A stretch of 64,000 bases of DNA from the NCBI RefSeq assembly GCF_014171595.1, contig NZ_CP050451.1, forward strand, positions 1 to 64,000, read 5' to 3'. This DNA is from Massilia sp. Se16.2.3. Its GTDB lineage: Bacteria > Pseudomonadota > Gammaproteobacteria > Burkholderiales > Burkholderiaceae_D. The notes beneath the pieces are model-generated. The model worked only from the letters and a program-made list of their open reading frames with translations. It searched no databases and was not told the origin of the DNA. The translations under genes and the position numbers were made by a program. This document shows, one piece after another, positions 1 to 9,681 of the stretch. Within the stretch, counting starts at the first letter, position 1. Every line of letters starts with the position of its first letter.

Positions 1-871
1 CCAGCACGTTGCCGAGCTGCTTCTTGATCGTCGTCTTGCCGGCGATGAGTTCTTCTGCGACATCCATTTCCGGCAGCAAATTCAGCACGATCGGCGTGCC
101 CGGCTGCCAGTAGCTGGAAATCTGCAGGATGGCCGGGCCCGACAGGCCGCGGTGGGTGAACAGCAGGTCTTCGCGGAAATGACCTTTCTTCGCGTTCTTG
201 CCCTTGCCGGAACCCGTGCTCACTTCCACTTCGAGCGCGATGCCGGCCAGCGGCACGAAGGGCGCCCAGCTGGGGCCGTCGAAGGTGAGCGGCACCAGGC
301 CCGGACGCGGCTCGACCAGTGGCAGGCCGAACTGGGTTGCGATGCGATAGCCGAGGTCGGTAGCGCCAATCTTCGGGATCGACAGGCCGCCGGTGGCGAT
401 GACGACACTGCTCGCCTCGATCTCGCCGTGGTCGGTGGCGACAACGAAGCCTTCCTCCACTTTTGATACCGACTCGACCTTGCAAGGCATGCGCCAGTTG
501 ACGCCGCCCTTCTCGCATTCGCTTTTCAGCATGGCGATGATCTGCTCGCTCGACTCGTCGCAGAAGAGTTGTCCGCGGTGCTTCTCATGATGGGCGATAC
601 GGTATTTTTTCACCAGCGCGAGAAAGTCCTGGGCCGTATAGCGCGACAGCGCGCTCTTGCAGAAGTGCGGATTCTCGGACAGGAAGTGCTGCGGCGCTGC
701 ATTGATGTTTGTGAAATTGCAGCGGCCGCCGCCGGAAATACGGATCTTCTCGGCCAGTTTTTCGGCGTGGTCGATCAGCATCACGCGTTTGCCGCGCTGG
801 GCTGCCACCGCCGCGCACATCATCCCGGCGGCACCTGCGCCGATTACCGCTACATCGTATTGCTTTGCCAT
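1..871 (-). CDS. BaiN/RdsA-like NAD(P)/FAD-dependent oxidoreductase (HI0933 family), C-terminal part off the window
   Basis: Minus-strand reading from an ATG at 871 (a second ATG two codons upstream, at 877, is also possible) stays open to the window edge, giving about 290 residues. The N-terminus reads MAKQYDVAVIGAGAAGMMCA, a dinucleotide-binding GxGxxG fold for FAD. It is followed by the family's glycine-rich ISGGGRCNFTN segment and later by IATGGLSIPKIGATDLGY and HRGLSGPAILQISSYW. These are hallmarks of the HI0933/BaiN flavoproteins, cytosolic reductases whose physiological substrate is mostly unknown. A GGGCGGG stretch lies about 8 bases before the 871 start. The reading frame is uninterrupted, unlike many neighbours. 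Confidence 0.88.
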   Translation of the reverse strand, partial: MAKQYDVAVIGAGAAGMMCAAVAAQRGKRVMLIDHAEKLAEKIRISGGGRCNFTNINAAPQHFLSENPHFCKSALSRYTAQDFLALVKKYRIAHHEKHRGQLFCDESSEQIIAMLKSECEKGGVNWRMPCKVESVSKVEEGFVVATDHGEIEASSVVIATGGLSIPKIGATDLGYRIATQFGLPLVEPRPGLVPLTFDGPSWAPFVPLAGIALEVEVSTGSGKGKNAKKGHFREDLLFTHRGLSGPAILQISSYWQPGTPIVLNLLPEMDVAEELIAGKTTIKKQLGNVL

Positions 872-992
872 GCTCATCCCGCCCTGCGTTGCGCCAAACC
901 TGCCATTGTAAACGCTGGGGGTGCGGCTGGGCTAGCGGGTTGGAAATTGAGGGGCGCAGCACAACGGCGTCAGGTACACGAACGGGCGGGCG

Positions 993-3593
993 CTAGCTGT
1001 CGTCGGCGCGGCGCACGTCGAGATCGCGTCCATTCAACACGGTGCCATCGCGTTCGATCTTGATGACATGCATGCCGGTATCGACCATGTTCAGGCGCTT
1101 GAGCTGGGCCGGGTCGATGCGCAGGAAATACTCGCCGGGCAGGATGCCGGTCATGACGTAATAGCCATCGGCGGCGCTGGTCATGCTGGCCACCACCTTG
1201 CGCGACCCGTCCACCAGTTCCAGCTTCAGGTCGCCGATCGGACGGCGCGCGCCGTTCGCGAACAAATAGGTGGTACCGTCGACCTCGCCCGTCACGGCCA
1301 CGGCGAATTCCACCTGGCTGACCTTGCCCGGCCGCGGCACGATGCGCACGCCTTTGATTTGCGATTGCCACTGCGGGTCTTCCAGGGTATCCGGGTCGAT
1401 GCCGATATCGGTGTGCTGGTTGGCCGGCAGCCGCCCCAGGTAGGCCAGGCCGGCGGCGTCGGTGCGCACGCCATAGTTGGCGCCGTTGACGGTAAAGCCG
1501 GCGCCCTTGATGGCTTCGTCCGTTCCGTCCATCGTGCCGTTCAAGTTCTTGTCGAGGAAGACGCGGACCGAGGCGGCGCCCGTGTTCGCCATCGGCTGGG
1601 CCTCGGTCATCAGGCGCCCCGCGCGTGGCTCCAGCCCCATCGCCATGAAGAACTGCAGTCCCAGGCCATAGTCGTGGCGATTGGTCACAAAACCGTTCAC
1701 CCCGAGGCCATAGCTGCCCAGGCTTTTATTCAGTGCAGCGTTCACGCGCACTTCGCGCTCCTGGAACATGCGCGCCAGGCCCAGGTTCAGCAGGTAGCCG
1801 TCTGCCATATAGTAATCGGCCGACACGGCGGCGCTGCCGAGGCGGGCCTCCGGCGCCAGCGTGTACTGCAGCTGGCCGGCCAGGCCGATGCCGGCCACCC
1901 TGCGGCTGAGCTGCAACAGGCCGTCGGCGCGGCGGGTACCGGCGAGCGATTGCCAGCGCAGCGCGTTGGTGAGCGCGGTGCCCTCGCGGAAGGCCGACAG
2001 CCGCCCCTGCACTTCGCGGTTCTCGACGCCGGAGGCGAGCACGTCGCGCCGCAGTTGCAGCGACAGCGGAAAGAAATTGGCCGCGCCCACCGTCAGCACG
2101 CCTTCGGCGCGCAGCTCGTCGCGGGTGCGGACCGGGTCGCTGCTCGGCAGGAAGAATTCGCTAGTGAAATCATCCAGCCGGGCGCGGCTGGCTGAGAGCG
2201 CGACGTTGCCGACCCGTGTCTTCAGCCCCAGCTGGGCCAGCTTGCCGCCGTCCTTGGCCTTTACCGCGTCGGCGGTCGCGATGATGCTTTTTGTAGTAGC
2301 CGCGCAAGCCGGCGTTGGCATAGCTGCGCGTAGTACCGGACAGCGGCAGGCGCTGCCAGCCGCCGACCGCGTTCAGGTGCGCGTTCACGCCCCACTCGAA
2401 CTGGGCCAGCGCGCGCTCGCGTCCCTGCAGGTCACGGTGGGCACCGACGTCGTAATAGAGTGCGCCGCGCGGCAGCGCCGACTGCTCCAGCAGGAAGGAT
2501 TGGCGCTCGACCCGGGTCTGGCCCAGCGGCCCATGGAACACCAGCCGGAATTCATTCGGCCCATAGGCCAGCGGCTGGTCCTCGAAGCTGTACTTGCCGG
2601 TCGGCCCGGATTGCTGGAAACCGACCAGCGCTTCGTTGTAATAGAGCTCGACGTCCCAGCCGGGCGGCAATGCGCCCTGCAGGGTGTGGCGGTCGAAACT
2701 GGTCGGCTGGTCGAGCGGGCGGTTGCTGAGCATGGCACCGTTGCCGGTCGGGCTGCTGATCGAAATGTTCGCCACGCTGGGCAGGGGCACGCTGCCGAAC
2801 AGCACGCTGCGCGCCCCGGGGGCCCCAGCAGGCCGCCGTCGGGGTCGTTGCGCCCCAGCGTCAGGCGCAGCCCGGACGAGGGATCGTGGCGGTTGTGGCT
2901 GGCGTACAGCGCCGCCTCCATCCCGAGCAGGTCAGTGGTGAGATAAGCGGTATAGCTTGCCTCGTTCTGGCGCCGGCCATCCCGCCTGTCGGTTGCCACG
3001 CCGAACGTCTGGTCCACGAAAGGCATATCGGCCAGGCGGTGGGGCGTGGCCAGGCGCGGGTAGCCGGGGTCGATATAGCCGCCGGGAGTGCCCGGCAGGC
3101 TGCCGCGCTCGCGCCGGGCCAGGCGCGCCTGCAAGGGCAGCTGTTCGCGCGGGCGTACCTTCAAGGCCAGGTTCGACATGTCGAGATCGAAGTCGACCGG
3201 CAGCCAGCGCGCCAGCAACTGGCTGGCCACGTAGATCTCGTCGGGCTGGAGCTTGATGTGGGCGCGGTCGAGGGTTTCGTGGCGGCCGGCAATGTTGAGC
3301 GCGCCATTCGGCACGTCGAGGCTGAAATTGCGCTCTTCAGTAAGGATATAACCGCTGGCACGTCCTTCCCCGGGCGTGACGCGGATGGCCAGGGTCAACA
3401 GGCGCGCCATTTCGCCCAGCGGCAGGTAGATGTTGCGGCCGAGCTCGTAAGCGGTGACGGCATCGGACAGCACCTGGTTGCCGAGACGTACTTCGAGCAG
3501 GACCAGATTGGCTTCGCTTTGCTGGGCCGGCGCGGCCGCGGCCAGCTGGACGAACGCCGGCGCCACCGGCAGCAGCACCAGCACCGCACGCAT
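993..3593 (-). CDS. Outer-membrane usher-like protein of a DUF4402 fimbrial locus; two frame breaks as sequenced
   Basis: About 865 residues are spread over three frames. The N-terminus is a signal peptide (MRAVLVLLPVAPAF...) followed by a periplasmic domain (LLEVRLGNQVLSDAVTAYEL...). The middle has amphipathic beta-rich segments typical of a barrel. The C-terminal 170 residues hold carboxypeptidase-regulatory/SdrD-B-like beta domains (VFLDKNLNGTMDGTDE; LPGEYFLRIDPAQL). The frame must change inside CCCCGGGGGCCCC at 2814-2826 (one base missing) and at the T5 run 2288-2292 (one extra). Position after a PapD-like chaperone and two DUF4402 subunits suggests that it secretes and assembles those subunits. 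ATG 3593 was chosen because AGGTG lies just upstream and the signal peptide starts there; ATG 3617 is an alternative. The usher assignment rests on context and barrel-like pattern, not on classical PapC motifs. Confidence 0.72.
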
Positions 3594-3690
3594 CACACCT
3601 GTTCGGCATGTCCCCATGGAACGCGAATACAGTTGACTTGCCAAAATATTGCCGGAAGAAACAGGTGCCGGATAGCTGGTGGATTTGTCA

Positions 3691-3718
3691 GGCACGCCGG
3701 CCAAGCTTCAGGCGTGCC
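3691..3718 (-). other. Intercistronic hairpin between chaperone and usher genes
   Basis: GGCACGCC (3691-3698) is the exact reverse complement of GGCGTGCC (3711-3718), with a 12-base loop; one further A-T pair extends it. It sits 11 bases past the chaperone stop and before the usher start. No T-run follows, so it looks like an attenuating or mRNA-stabilising stem rather than a full terminator. It could lower usher expression relative to the subunits. Confidence 0.5.
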
Positions 3719-3729
3719 TTGGAGCCGCG

Positions 3730-4581
3730 TCAAGGCAGGTTCAGGCTGGCCTCGGCCAGCAGCTTGCCGCCGGCCTCGGGCCGGTCGCGGTAACTCACCT
3801 GCAGGGTGCCACCGGCCAGCGCCAGGCCGGCCGGCACCTGCAGCGGCAGGCTGGCCTTGCGCACCCGGTTCGGCGTGTAGACGGCGATGCCGCCGACCTG
3901 GGCCAGGTTCACCGGTGTACCGTTCTTCGGCATGAAGCTGACGTGGATGTCGCCGTACACCGAGCTGTTGCCCTCGCGCTCGAACTGCAGCGCGAGTACG
4001 AATTGGCGCGCGTCTTCCTTGCGCAGGGCCAGGCCGGTCAGCTTGACGTCGACGCCGGTGTTGCCGTGACGAACGATCACGGGGACCGAGGCGCCCACCA
4101 GCGCGTTCATCACGACGCCGATCTGGGTGCCGCCGGCAGCCTGGTTCTCGATACTGGTATTGCCCTCGGCCTCGGGCAGCTTGTCGAATTGCAGGTGCGA
4201 GCGGTATTCGCCTTCGGCCAGGTCCGCGGGTTTGCGCAGCATCACGCGCACGGTCTGGGCGGTACCCGGCTGCAGGGTGACCTGGCGCGGCGAATAGCGC
4301 AGCATCGGGTCAGCGAAGCGCTCGCCCTCGATGGGCGCGTCGGCCGCCTCGAACTGGCCCGCTTCGGTCATGCGCCGGTTCACGAGCGAGATGCGGTAGC
4401 TGGCCGCCTTGCTGCCGTTGTTGATCAGTTCGATCTGGGCTGCGCGTGCATTCTTGTCGAACACGATGCGGGTCGGATGCAGCATCAGTTCGGCGCGGAC
4501 CGGCAGCAGGACCGCCAGCAGCAGGCAGCCCAGCAAGGCGCGCAGCGGTGCGGCGGGAGCGAACGAAAGCGAAAACATCAT
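3730..4581 (-). CDS. PapD-like fimbrial periplasmic chaperone
   Basis: This 283-residue protein has a cleavable signal peptide (hydrophobic stretch to about residue 30, ending PVRAELML) and the two immunoglobulin-like domains of pilus chaperones. The strand motif around LHPTRIVFDKNARAAQIELI matches the F1-A1 region, and RYSPRQVTLQPGTAQTVRVM carries the conserved G1/F1 pattern used for donor-strand complementation of subunits. It is expected to act in the periplasm, delivering the upstream DUF4402 subunits to the usher-like protein encoded next. AAAGGA precedes the tandem ATGATG start. The gene follows the second DUF4402 gene by 38 bases, consistent with one minus-strand operon. Confidence 0.85.
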   Translation of the reverse strand: MMFSLSFAPAAPLRALLGCLLLAVLLPVRAELMLHPTRIVFDKNARAAQIELINNGSKAASYRISLVNRRMTEAGQFEAADAPIEGERFADPMLRYSPRQVTLQPGTAQTVRVMLRKPADLAEGEYRSHLQFDKLPEAEGNTSIENQAAGGTQIGVVMNALVGASVPVIVRHGNTGVDVKLTGLALRKEDARQFVLALQFEREGNSSVYGDIHVSFMPKNGTPVNLAQVGGIAVYTPNRVRKASLPLQVPAGLALAGGTLQVSYRDRPEAGGKLLAEASLNLP

Positions 4582-4619
4582 GGGGTCCTTTCACTGCGCC
4601 GCATGGCGATGGCACAGGA

Positions 4620-5108
4620 TTACTGGTAATTGACGATCAGCGAAAAACTGCCGGAATAATTGCCGGGCGCCTGGTTCGGCGCCACGGTCAGGGTAGCACC
4701 GACGCCCATCGTGAGGCCGCTGCTGGGGATGGTCTGGATCGACGCCGGCGAACTGACGAAGCTGCCCACCGCCATGCTGTTGGCGCCGCTGGCAAGGCGG
4801 GTGCTGCCGTTCGCCGGCAGGGTAATGACGACGGATTTGTTGCCGCTGCCATTGCTGAACTTACTTACGGCAAACGACGCCTGGCCGGCGCTCGGGGAGT
4901 TCAGCAGAACGACGCCACCGGTGCGCGAGCGCAGGCCGCCTGGGCCAAGTGTCACGCTGCCGCCGCTGCTGGCGGCGAAGCGGCCAAAGTCCAGGCCGCG
5001 GGTATTCGAGAGGTTGACCTGCTGGGCGAACGCCCCGCCGCCGGCTGCGACCAGCAGCACGGGGGCGAGGCAGGTGGAGGCAATGATGCGGGCGCGGGGC
5101 ATGGTCAT
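4620..5108 (-). CDS. DUF4402 fimbrial-type subunit (second in operon)
   Basis: This is a 162-residue secreted protein. A signal peptide (ending GGGAFAQQVNL) is followed by a Ser/Gly/Ala-rich beta domain with LDFGRFAASSGGSVTLGPGG, the usual DUF4402 opening, and a C-terminal strand PGNYSGSFSLIVNYQ. It resembles the neighbour at 5133-5663 and is probably a minor or adaptor pilin; this role is inferred. There are 24 bases between the upstream gene's stop and this start. No clear Shine-Dalgarno sequence precedes ATG 5108 or the in-frame ATG 5102, so translation may depend on coupling. DUF4402 proteins are found beside chaperone-usher genes in other proteobacteria. Confidence 0.78.
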   Translation of the reverse strand: MTMPRARIIASTCLAPVLLVAAGGGAFAQQVNLSNTRGLDFGRFAASSGGSVTLGPGGLRSRTGGVVLLNSPSAGQASFAVSKFSNGSGNKSVVITLPANGSTRLASGANSMAVGSFVSSPASIQTIPSSGLTMGVGATLTVAPNQAPGNYSGSFSLIVNYQ

Positions 5109-5132
5109 CGATGAGAACCCGGGCCCTGGCCG

Positions 5133-5663
5133 TCAGTTGTACTCGACGGTTGCCGTGACGCTGCCGGTATAGGTGCCGGCCGGCTGGTTGGCGGCAACGG
5201 TCAGCACGCCGCCCACGAAGATCGACTGGGCGCCACCGGCCAACGTGCCGGACGACACCGTGCCGGAAGTGATGGCGCTGGCGGTGAGGTCGCTCACCGG
5301 GGCATACGCCATCGTGTCCGTACCCGAACTCAGCTGGGTGCCGCTGACCGAGATCGAATAGGTATTGCCGGACTGGCCGGTCACGTTGAACTGGGCAGCG
5401 GTGGTGGCGCCGGTCATGCCGGTCACGCCGCCCGAAACGCCACGGGTGCCGTTCGGGCTGAGCGTGACCGAACCGGCGGTGGTGCCGACAGCGAAGCTGC
5501 CGAAGGACATCTCGGCAGTCTTGGCAATGGCGATGGGGGCGACGACGACGCCGGTCGAGGTGGCAACGGCGCTGGCCGCGATGGCGCTGCCGGTGGCGGC
5601 GACAGCCAGCGCCAGGACGGCGAGGCGGATACCGTGGGAGGTAATGCGTGAGTGCTTGGTCAT
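5133..5663 (-). CDS. DUF4402 fimbrial-type subunit (first in operon, probable major subunit)
   Basis: This protein has about 176 residues. A signal peptide (LAVLALAVAATGSAIAASA) is followed by the DUF4402 pattern EMSFGSFAVGTTAGSVTLSP and a terminal AGTYTGSVTATVEYN strand. The composition is low in charge and rich in Ser, Thr, Gly and Ala, typical of a polymerising pilin. First position in the operon argues for the major subunit; this is inference. ATG 5663 is preferred to ATG 5672 because AAGGA lies at about 9 bases from 5663 but directly abuts 5672. The downstream order is DUF4402, chaperone, usher-like. Confidence 0.8.
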   Translation of the reverse strand: MTKHSRITSHGIRLAVLALAVAATGSAIAASAVATSTGVVVAPIAIAKTAEMSFGSFAVGTTAGSVTLSPNGTRGVSGGVTGMTGATTAAQFNVTGQSGNTYSISVSGTQLSSGTDTMAYAPVSDLTASAITSGTVSSGTLAGGAQSIFVGGVLTVAANQPAGTYTGSVTATVEYN

Positions 5664-6086
5664 TCTAGTCATCCTTCACATTTTGGGGGGACCGGCTCGT
5701 GGCGGGCCGGACTTGGCATAACGAGACCGAACGCGATGATGTGGATTTGCAGCCTCACCGAATTGCCTTACGGTATCGTTTTGCCATTTTGCAAGAAGCC
5801 CCTCGCCTCTTTCTTGCCACAGATCATCATCTGCACAGTCAAGCTGCTTCGATGCGAAAACGAGACAGTGAGGGAAGTTGACCGCGGGAACGCACCTCCA
5901 CTCTTGAGAAATCGCAAGTGGATGAAGTCCGAACGGAAAGAATCGCTGTCGCGCCGCGCGTGGCGGGGACAGTTCGTTGTAGAAAAGCAGCAGTGAAGGA
6001 GCGTGGAGGAAGCGGCGGGCGCGCGGCGGCGCCGCTTTTTCAGGCAGTCGAGGTGCGCAGCGCGCGAGCAGCCTGGGCGCAGGCCG
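5664..6086. other. Intergenic leader region of the DUF4402 operon; no gene supported
   Basis: About 420 bases lie between the DUF4402 operon and the ybiB-like gene. The part nearest the operon (5700-5900) is less GC-rich than its surroundings and probably holds the fimbrial promoter and 5' leader. I found no convincing -35/-10 pair and no coding sequence. A stretch with a GNRA-loop-like CCGTAAGG on the minus strand near 5767-5774 made me consider a riboswitch, but the fit was poor. Confidence 0.4.
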
Positions 6087-7017
6087 CTACCGGGCCGTGA
6101 TCGATGGCGGCACCGGCACGTCTCCACGCAGGGCCTGCGCGATCCAGGCCGCGGTGGTGGCGGCGTCGCGCCCGTCCGGCACCTCGGCCAGGTTGTCGAC
6201 CGGCGCGTCGCGCTCGACGAGCAGGGTACGGGTGCCGCCGTGGAACCAGTCGATCTGCTGGGCGCGGTGCGGGTGGGCGACGGTTTCGCCTTCGGTGCCG
6301 CGCATCAGGAAGGCCTCGCCGCGCGCCGCCGGGGCGCTGCTGGTGAAGTATTCGCCCGGGGTCTGCAGGTATTCCGGATGGGTGTGGGACACCAGTCGTA
6401 GCGCCGGCCCCTCGAAGGGCTGCAGGATCTTCACCGGGGTGTGCGTGGAATTGCGCACGCCGAGGATGCGGCGCAGCGACAGCATGTGCGCCAGCAGCGG
6501 CGCCAGCGTTTCGATGGCCATGAAGGCCGGCCGTGCGCGCGCGAACGCGTCCCGGAGGTCGGCACTGGTGCGCGCTTCGGCCAGGCCCATCTCGGCCAGG
6601 ATTTCCGCGGTGGTGACGCGGACCAGGGTCATTGCGCACGCCATGCACCAGGACCGGGACGCCTTCGCGCGCCAGCAGCAGCGCCAGCAGCGGCGTCAGG
6701 TTGGCGAGCTTGCGCGCGCCGTTGTAGCTGGGGATAAGGACCGGTGCGAAGGCGCCGGGCGGACTGGGGAGCGGCGCGAACGAGCGCTCGGCGGCGTCCA
6801 TGAAGCCGGCCAGTTCCTCCACGGACTCGCCCTTGATGCGCATGGCGAGCAGGATGGCGCCGAGTTCGAGGTCGGACACGCGGCCCTCGAGCATGGCGCC
6901 GTACAGGCTGGCCGCGTCCTCGCGCGACATGCTGCGCGCGCCCTTCTGGCCGCGGCCGATCTCCTTGATGAAACGGGCGGCCGGGAAGTGGTCGGTATCG
7001 GTGTGGTCGGTATGCAT
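6087..7017 (-). CDS. ybiB: YbiB/TrpD2-type glycosyltransferase-family DNA-binding protein; one frame break
   Basis: The N-terminal part has the helical domain of the anthranilate phosphoribosyltransferase family (RGQKGARSMSREDAASLYGA, then LELGAILLAMRIKGES), with IPSYNGARKLANLTPLLALL next. After a frame change the C-terminal part continues with GRVTTAEIL-like sequence, RNSTHTPVKILQPFEG and TRTLLVERDAP. Together this is the roughly 310-residue TrpD2/YbiB architecture; E. coli YbiB binds nucleic acid and is not a tryptophan enzyme. The break is at the G3 run 6626-6628, where one base appears to be extra: reading through without it joins the two halves exactly. The gene is not linked to trp genes here. 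Confidence 0.8.
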
Positions 7018-7127
7018 GGGCGCCAGCTTACACCCTCGGGCGGGATGCGGTGTTTTTGCACAGGGGGCTGCATGGATGCATTTTTGGCGCTACACTCGTC
7101 GATCCGAGCCGCCTACCGCACCGCACC

Positions 7128-8189
7128 ATGCTGATCACCCCAGATATCGAAAATACCAACGTCACCTCCTTCGGCCGCATGCCGACGCCGAGCGAGCTGC
7201 ACGCGCGCCTGCCCCTCTCCGAGCGCGCCTTCACCACCGTCATGGAGGGCCGCGACGCGCTGCGCGATATCCTCGACCGCAAGGACAAGCGCCTGTTCGT
7301 CGTCGTCGGTCCCTGCTCGATCCACGATCCGGAAGCGGGCCTGGACTACGCGCGCCGCCTCAAGGCACTGCAGGAAGAAGTGTCCGAGACGATGCTGCTG
7401 GTGATGCGCGTGTATTTCGAGAAGCCGCGCACGACCACCGGCTGGAAGGGCTACATCAACGACCCGTTCATGGACGACTCGTTCCAGGTCGACGTCGGCA
7501 TGGAGCGCGCACGCCAGTTCCTGATCGATGTCTGCGAACTCGGCCTGCCGACCGCCACCGAAGCGCTCGACCCGATCTCGCCGCAATACCTGGGCGACCT
7601 GATCGCCTGGACCGCGATTGGCGCGCGTACGACCGAATCGCAGACCCACCGCGAGATGTCCTCGGGCCTGTCGACGCCCGTCGGCTTCAAGAACGGCACC
7701 GACGGCGACGTCAGCATCGCCATCAACGCGGTCCTGTCTTCGGCCAATCCGCACGCGTTTTTGGGTATTAACGACAAGGGCACGGTGTCGATCGTGCGCA
7801 CGCGCGGCAACGCCTATGGCCACGTGGTGCTGCGCGGCGGCGGCGACCGCCCGAACTACGACTCGGTCTCGGTGACGATCGCCGAGCAGGCCCTGGTCAA
7901 GGCGAAACTGCCGGCCAACCTGGTGGTGGACTGCTCGCATGCGAACAGCTACAAGAAGCCGGAGCTGCAGCCTCTGGTCATGTCGGATGTGATCCAGCAG
8001 ATCAGGCATGGCAACAAGTCGCTGGTGGGCGTGATGATCGAATCGAACATCGTGGCCGGCAACCAGCCGATTCCGAGCGACCTGACGCAGCTGAAGTACG
8101 GCTGCTCGGTGACGGACGGCTGCATCGGCTGGGACGATACGGTGGCGATGCTGCGCGGCGCACACAAGGAGCTGCTGCAGCGTCCATAA
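7128..8189 (+). CDS. 3-deoxy-7-phosphoheptulonate (DAHP) synthase, class I
   Basis: At 353 residues it matches the AroF/AroG/AroH length. It catalyses the first step of the shikimate pathway, condensing phosphoenolpyruvate and erythrose 4-phosphate. Visible signatures are FVVVGPCSIHDPEAGLDYA, the PEP-binding MRVYFEKPRTTTGWKGYIND, TPVGFKNGTDGD, and metal-site elements around DCSHANSYK and IESNIVAGNQ. The start at 7128 is the ATG giving the usual N-terminus (MLITPDIENTNV); an earlier in-frame start would add an unsupported extension. The gene stands alone, followed after 11 bases by a repeat cluster. Which aromatic amino acid inhibits it cannot be read from the sequence. Confidence 0.95.
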   Translation: MLITPDIENTNVTSFGRMPTPSELHARLPLSERAFTTVMEGRDALRDILDRKDKRLFVVVGPCSIHDPEAGLDYARRLKALQEEVSETMLLVMRVYFEKPRTTTGWKGYINDPFMDDSFQVDVGMERARQFLIDVCELGLPTATEALDPISPQYLGDLIAWTAIGARTTESQTHREMSSGLSTPVGFKNGTDGDVSIAINAVLSSANPHAFLGINDKGTVSIVRTRGNAYGHVVLRGGGDRPNYDSVSVTIAEQALVKAKLPANLVVDCSHANSYKKPELQPLVMSDVIQQIRHGNKSLVGVMIESNIVAGNQPIPSDLTQLKYGCSVTDGCIGWDDTVAMLRGAHKELLQRP

Positions 8190-8200
8190 GGTGTTGTAGC

Positions 8201-8426
8201 CGTAGGGTGGGCTCTCGAGCCCACGCGGTTGTACCGTTGCGTTCCACCGATGTGTCTTCTGCCCTGATGACCAGGCGAACGTAGGGTGGAGTCCTGACTC
8301 CACGCGGTTGTACGGTCGCGCTCCACCACGATGACGCCTGGCCGCGGTATGCGGAGGGATCGGTCTTGACGGCCATGTCGACACGGATTAGGCGATGATC
8401 CCGCGTGGGCGGAGCCCACCCTACGG
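8201..8426. repeat. Dispersed inverted-repeat cluster R1 (three REP-like arms)
   Basis: Three arms of the CGTAGGGTGGGC...GCCCACGCGG family occur at 8201-8228, 8280-8308 (variant with GGAGTC...GACTCC) and, inverted, 8401-8426. Each arm is itself a small palindrome around a 4-6 base centre. The first lies 11 bases after the DAHP synthase stop; the last lies about 95 bases before tsaD. Confidence 0.85.
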
Positions 8427-8521
8427 TTCCGGTCGAACCACGGTCTCGGCCTCGCGCTCCGGCGCCACCCGTCCACCTGCTTTACAATGCTGTATTCCGC
8501 TTCCCCCTTCCGGCTTTCCCC

Positions 8522-9562
8522 ATGATTGTTCTCGGCGTCGAATCCTCCTGCGATGAAACCGGCCTGGCTCTGTACGATACCGAGCGCGGGCTGCTGTCCC
8601 ATGCCCTGCATTCGCAGGTCGCCATGCACGAGGAGTATGGCGGCGTGGTGCCGGAACTGGCTTCGCGCGACCATATCCGGCGCGCCCTGCCCCTGCTCCA
8701 GCAGACCCTCGACAAGGCCGGCATCGCCAAGGCCGACATCGACGCCGTCGCCTATACCCAGGGTCCGGGCCTGGCCGGTGCGCTGCTGGTCGGCTCCTCG
8801 GTCGCCTGCAGCCTGGCGCTGGCGCTGGATAAACCCGTGCTCGGCGTGCACCACCTGGAAGGCCACCTGCTCTCGCCGCTGCTGGCGTCCGAACGTCCGG
8901 ACTTTCCCTTCATCGCCCTCCTGGTCTCGGGCGGCCACACCCAGCTGATGCGCGTCGATGGCGTCGGCCGCTACACGCTGCTGGGCGAGACACTGGACGA
9001 CGCCGCCGGCGAAGCCTTCGACAAATCGGCCAAGCTGCTCGGCCTGGGCTATCCGGGCGGGCCGGCAATTTCGCGCCTGGCCGAATTCGGCGACCCCAGC
9101 GCCTACACCCTGCCGCGTCCGATGCTGCACACGAAGGACTTCAACTTCAGCTTCTCGGGCCTCAAAACGGCCGTGCTCACCGTGGTGAAGAACCATGAGG
9201 AAAAGGTGGTGGCGAACATCTGCGAACAGGACAAGGCGAACATCGCACGCGGCTTCGTCGACGCCATCGTCGAGGTCTTGACCGCCAAGTGCGTCAACGC
9301 GCTGCGCCACACGGGCCTGAAGCGCCTGGTGATCGCCGGCGGCGTCGGCGCCAACGCCCAGCTGCGCGCTTCCTTGAATGCGGCAGCGGCCAAGCGCAAG
9401 TTCCGCGTGTTCTATCCGGAACTCGAGTTCTGCACCGATAACGGCGCCATGATCGCCTTCGCAGGCGCCCTGCGCCTGGAGAAAAATCCTGCCCTGGCAA
9501 CGCGCGATTATGCCTTCAATGTGCGGCCGCGCTGGCCGCTGGACGAGCTCGAAGCAGCCTGA
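8522..9562 (+). CDS. tsaD: tRNA N6-adenosine threonylcarbamoyltransferase TsaD
   Basis: This 346-residue protein belongs to the Kae1/TsaD family. It transfers threonylcarbamoyl from TC-AMP to A37 of ANN-decoding tRNAs, working with TsaB and TsaE (tsaE is also in this window, at 31687). Visible are the ASKHA-fold start [20 protein letters not shown], the metal-binding His111 and His115 in [11 protein letters not shown], the LVSGGHTQL loop, and [11 protein letters not shown] near the C-terminus. The start at 8522 gives the standard N-terminus. A possible -10 (TACAAT, 8483-8488) lies upstream, but no good -35 was seen. The gene is single, intact and flanked by repeat R1. Confidence 0.97.
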   Translation: MIVLGVESSCDETGLALYDTERGLLSHALHSQVAMHEEYGGVVPELASRDHIRRALPLLQQTLDKAGIAKADIDAVAYTQGPGLAGALLVGSSVACSLALALDKPVLGVHHLEGHLLSPLLASERPDFPFIALLVSGGHTQLMRVDGVGRYTLLGETLDDAAGEAFDKSAKLLGLGYPGGPAISRLAEFGDPSAYTLPRPMLHTKDFNFSFSGLKTAVLTVVKNHEEKVVANICEQDKANIARGFVDAIVEVLTAKCVNALRHTGLKRLVIAGGVGANAQLRASLNAAAAKRKFRVFYPELEFCTDNGAMIAFAGALRLEKNPALATRDYAFNVRPRWPLDELEAA

Positions 9563-9681
9563 AACACGGCCGGAACAGGCTCCTGATTTTGTGAACTTGC
9601 AACGCTGACATCGATCCTACCGTGTGACCGCCGGCTGCCAAAGATGGCAATATCGGGCGGTTCAGTTTTCGGAGGTCCTAC

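Noticed and set aside
5701..5860. Possible cyclic-di-GMP (GEMM-I) riboswitch before the fimbrial operon
   Set aside because: GGCAAAAC and GGTGAGGCTGCAAATCC vaguely recall GEMM segments, but the spacing, the P1 helix and the tetraloop receptor do not fit. A covariance-model search would be needed to revive it.
8201..8426. Short regularly spaced repeats considered as a CRISPR array
   Set aside because: Only three arms, in mixed orientation and with differing cores; spacing is irregular and no cas genes are present. They belong to the dispersed REP-like family.
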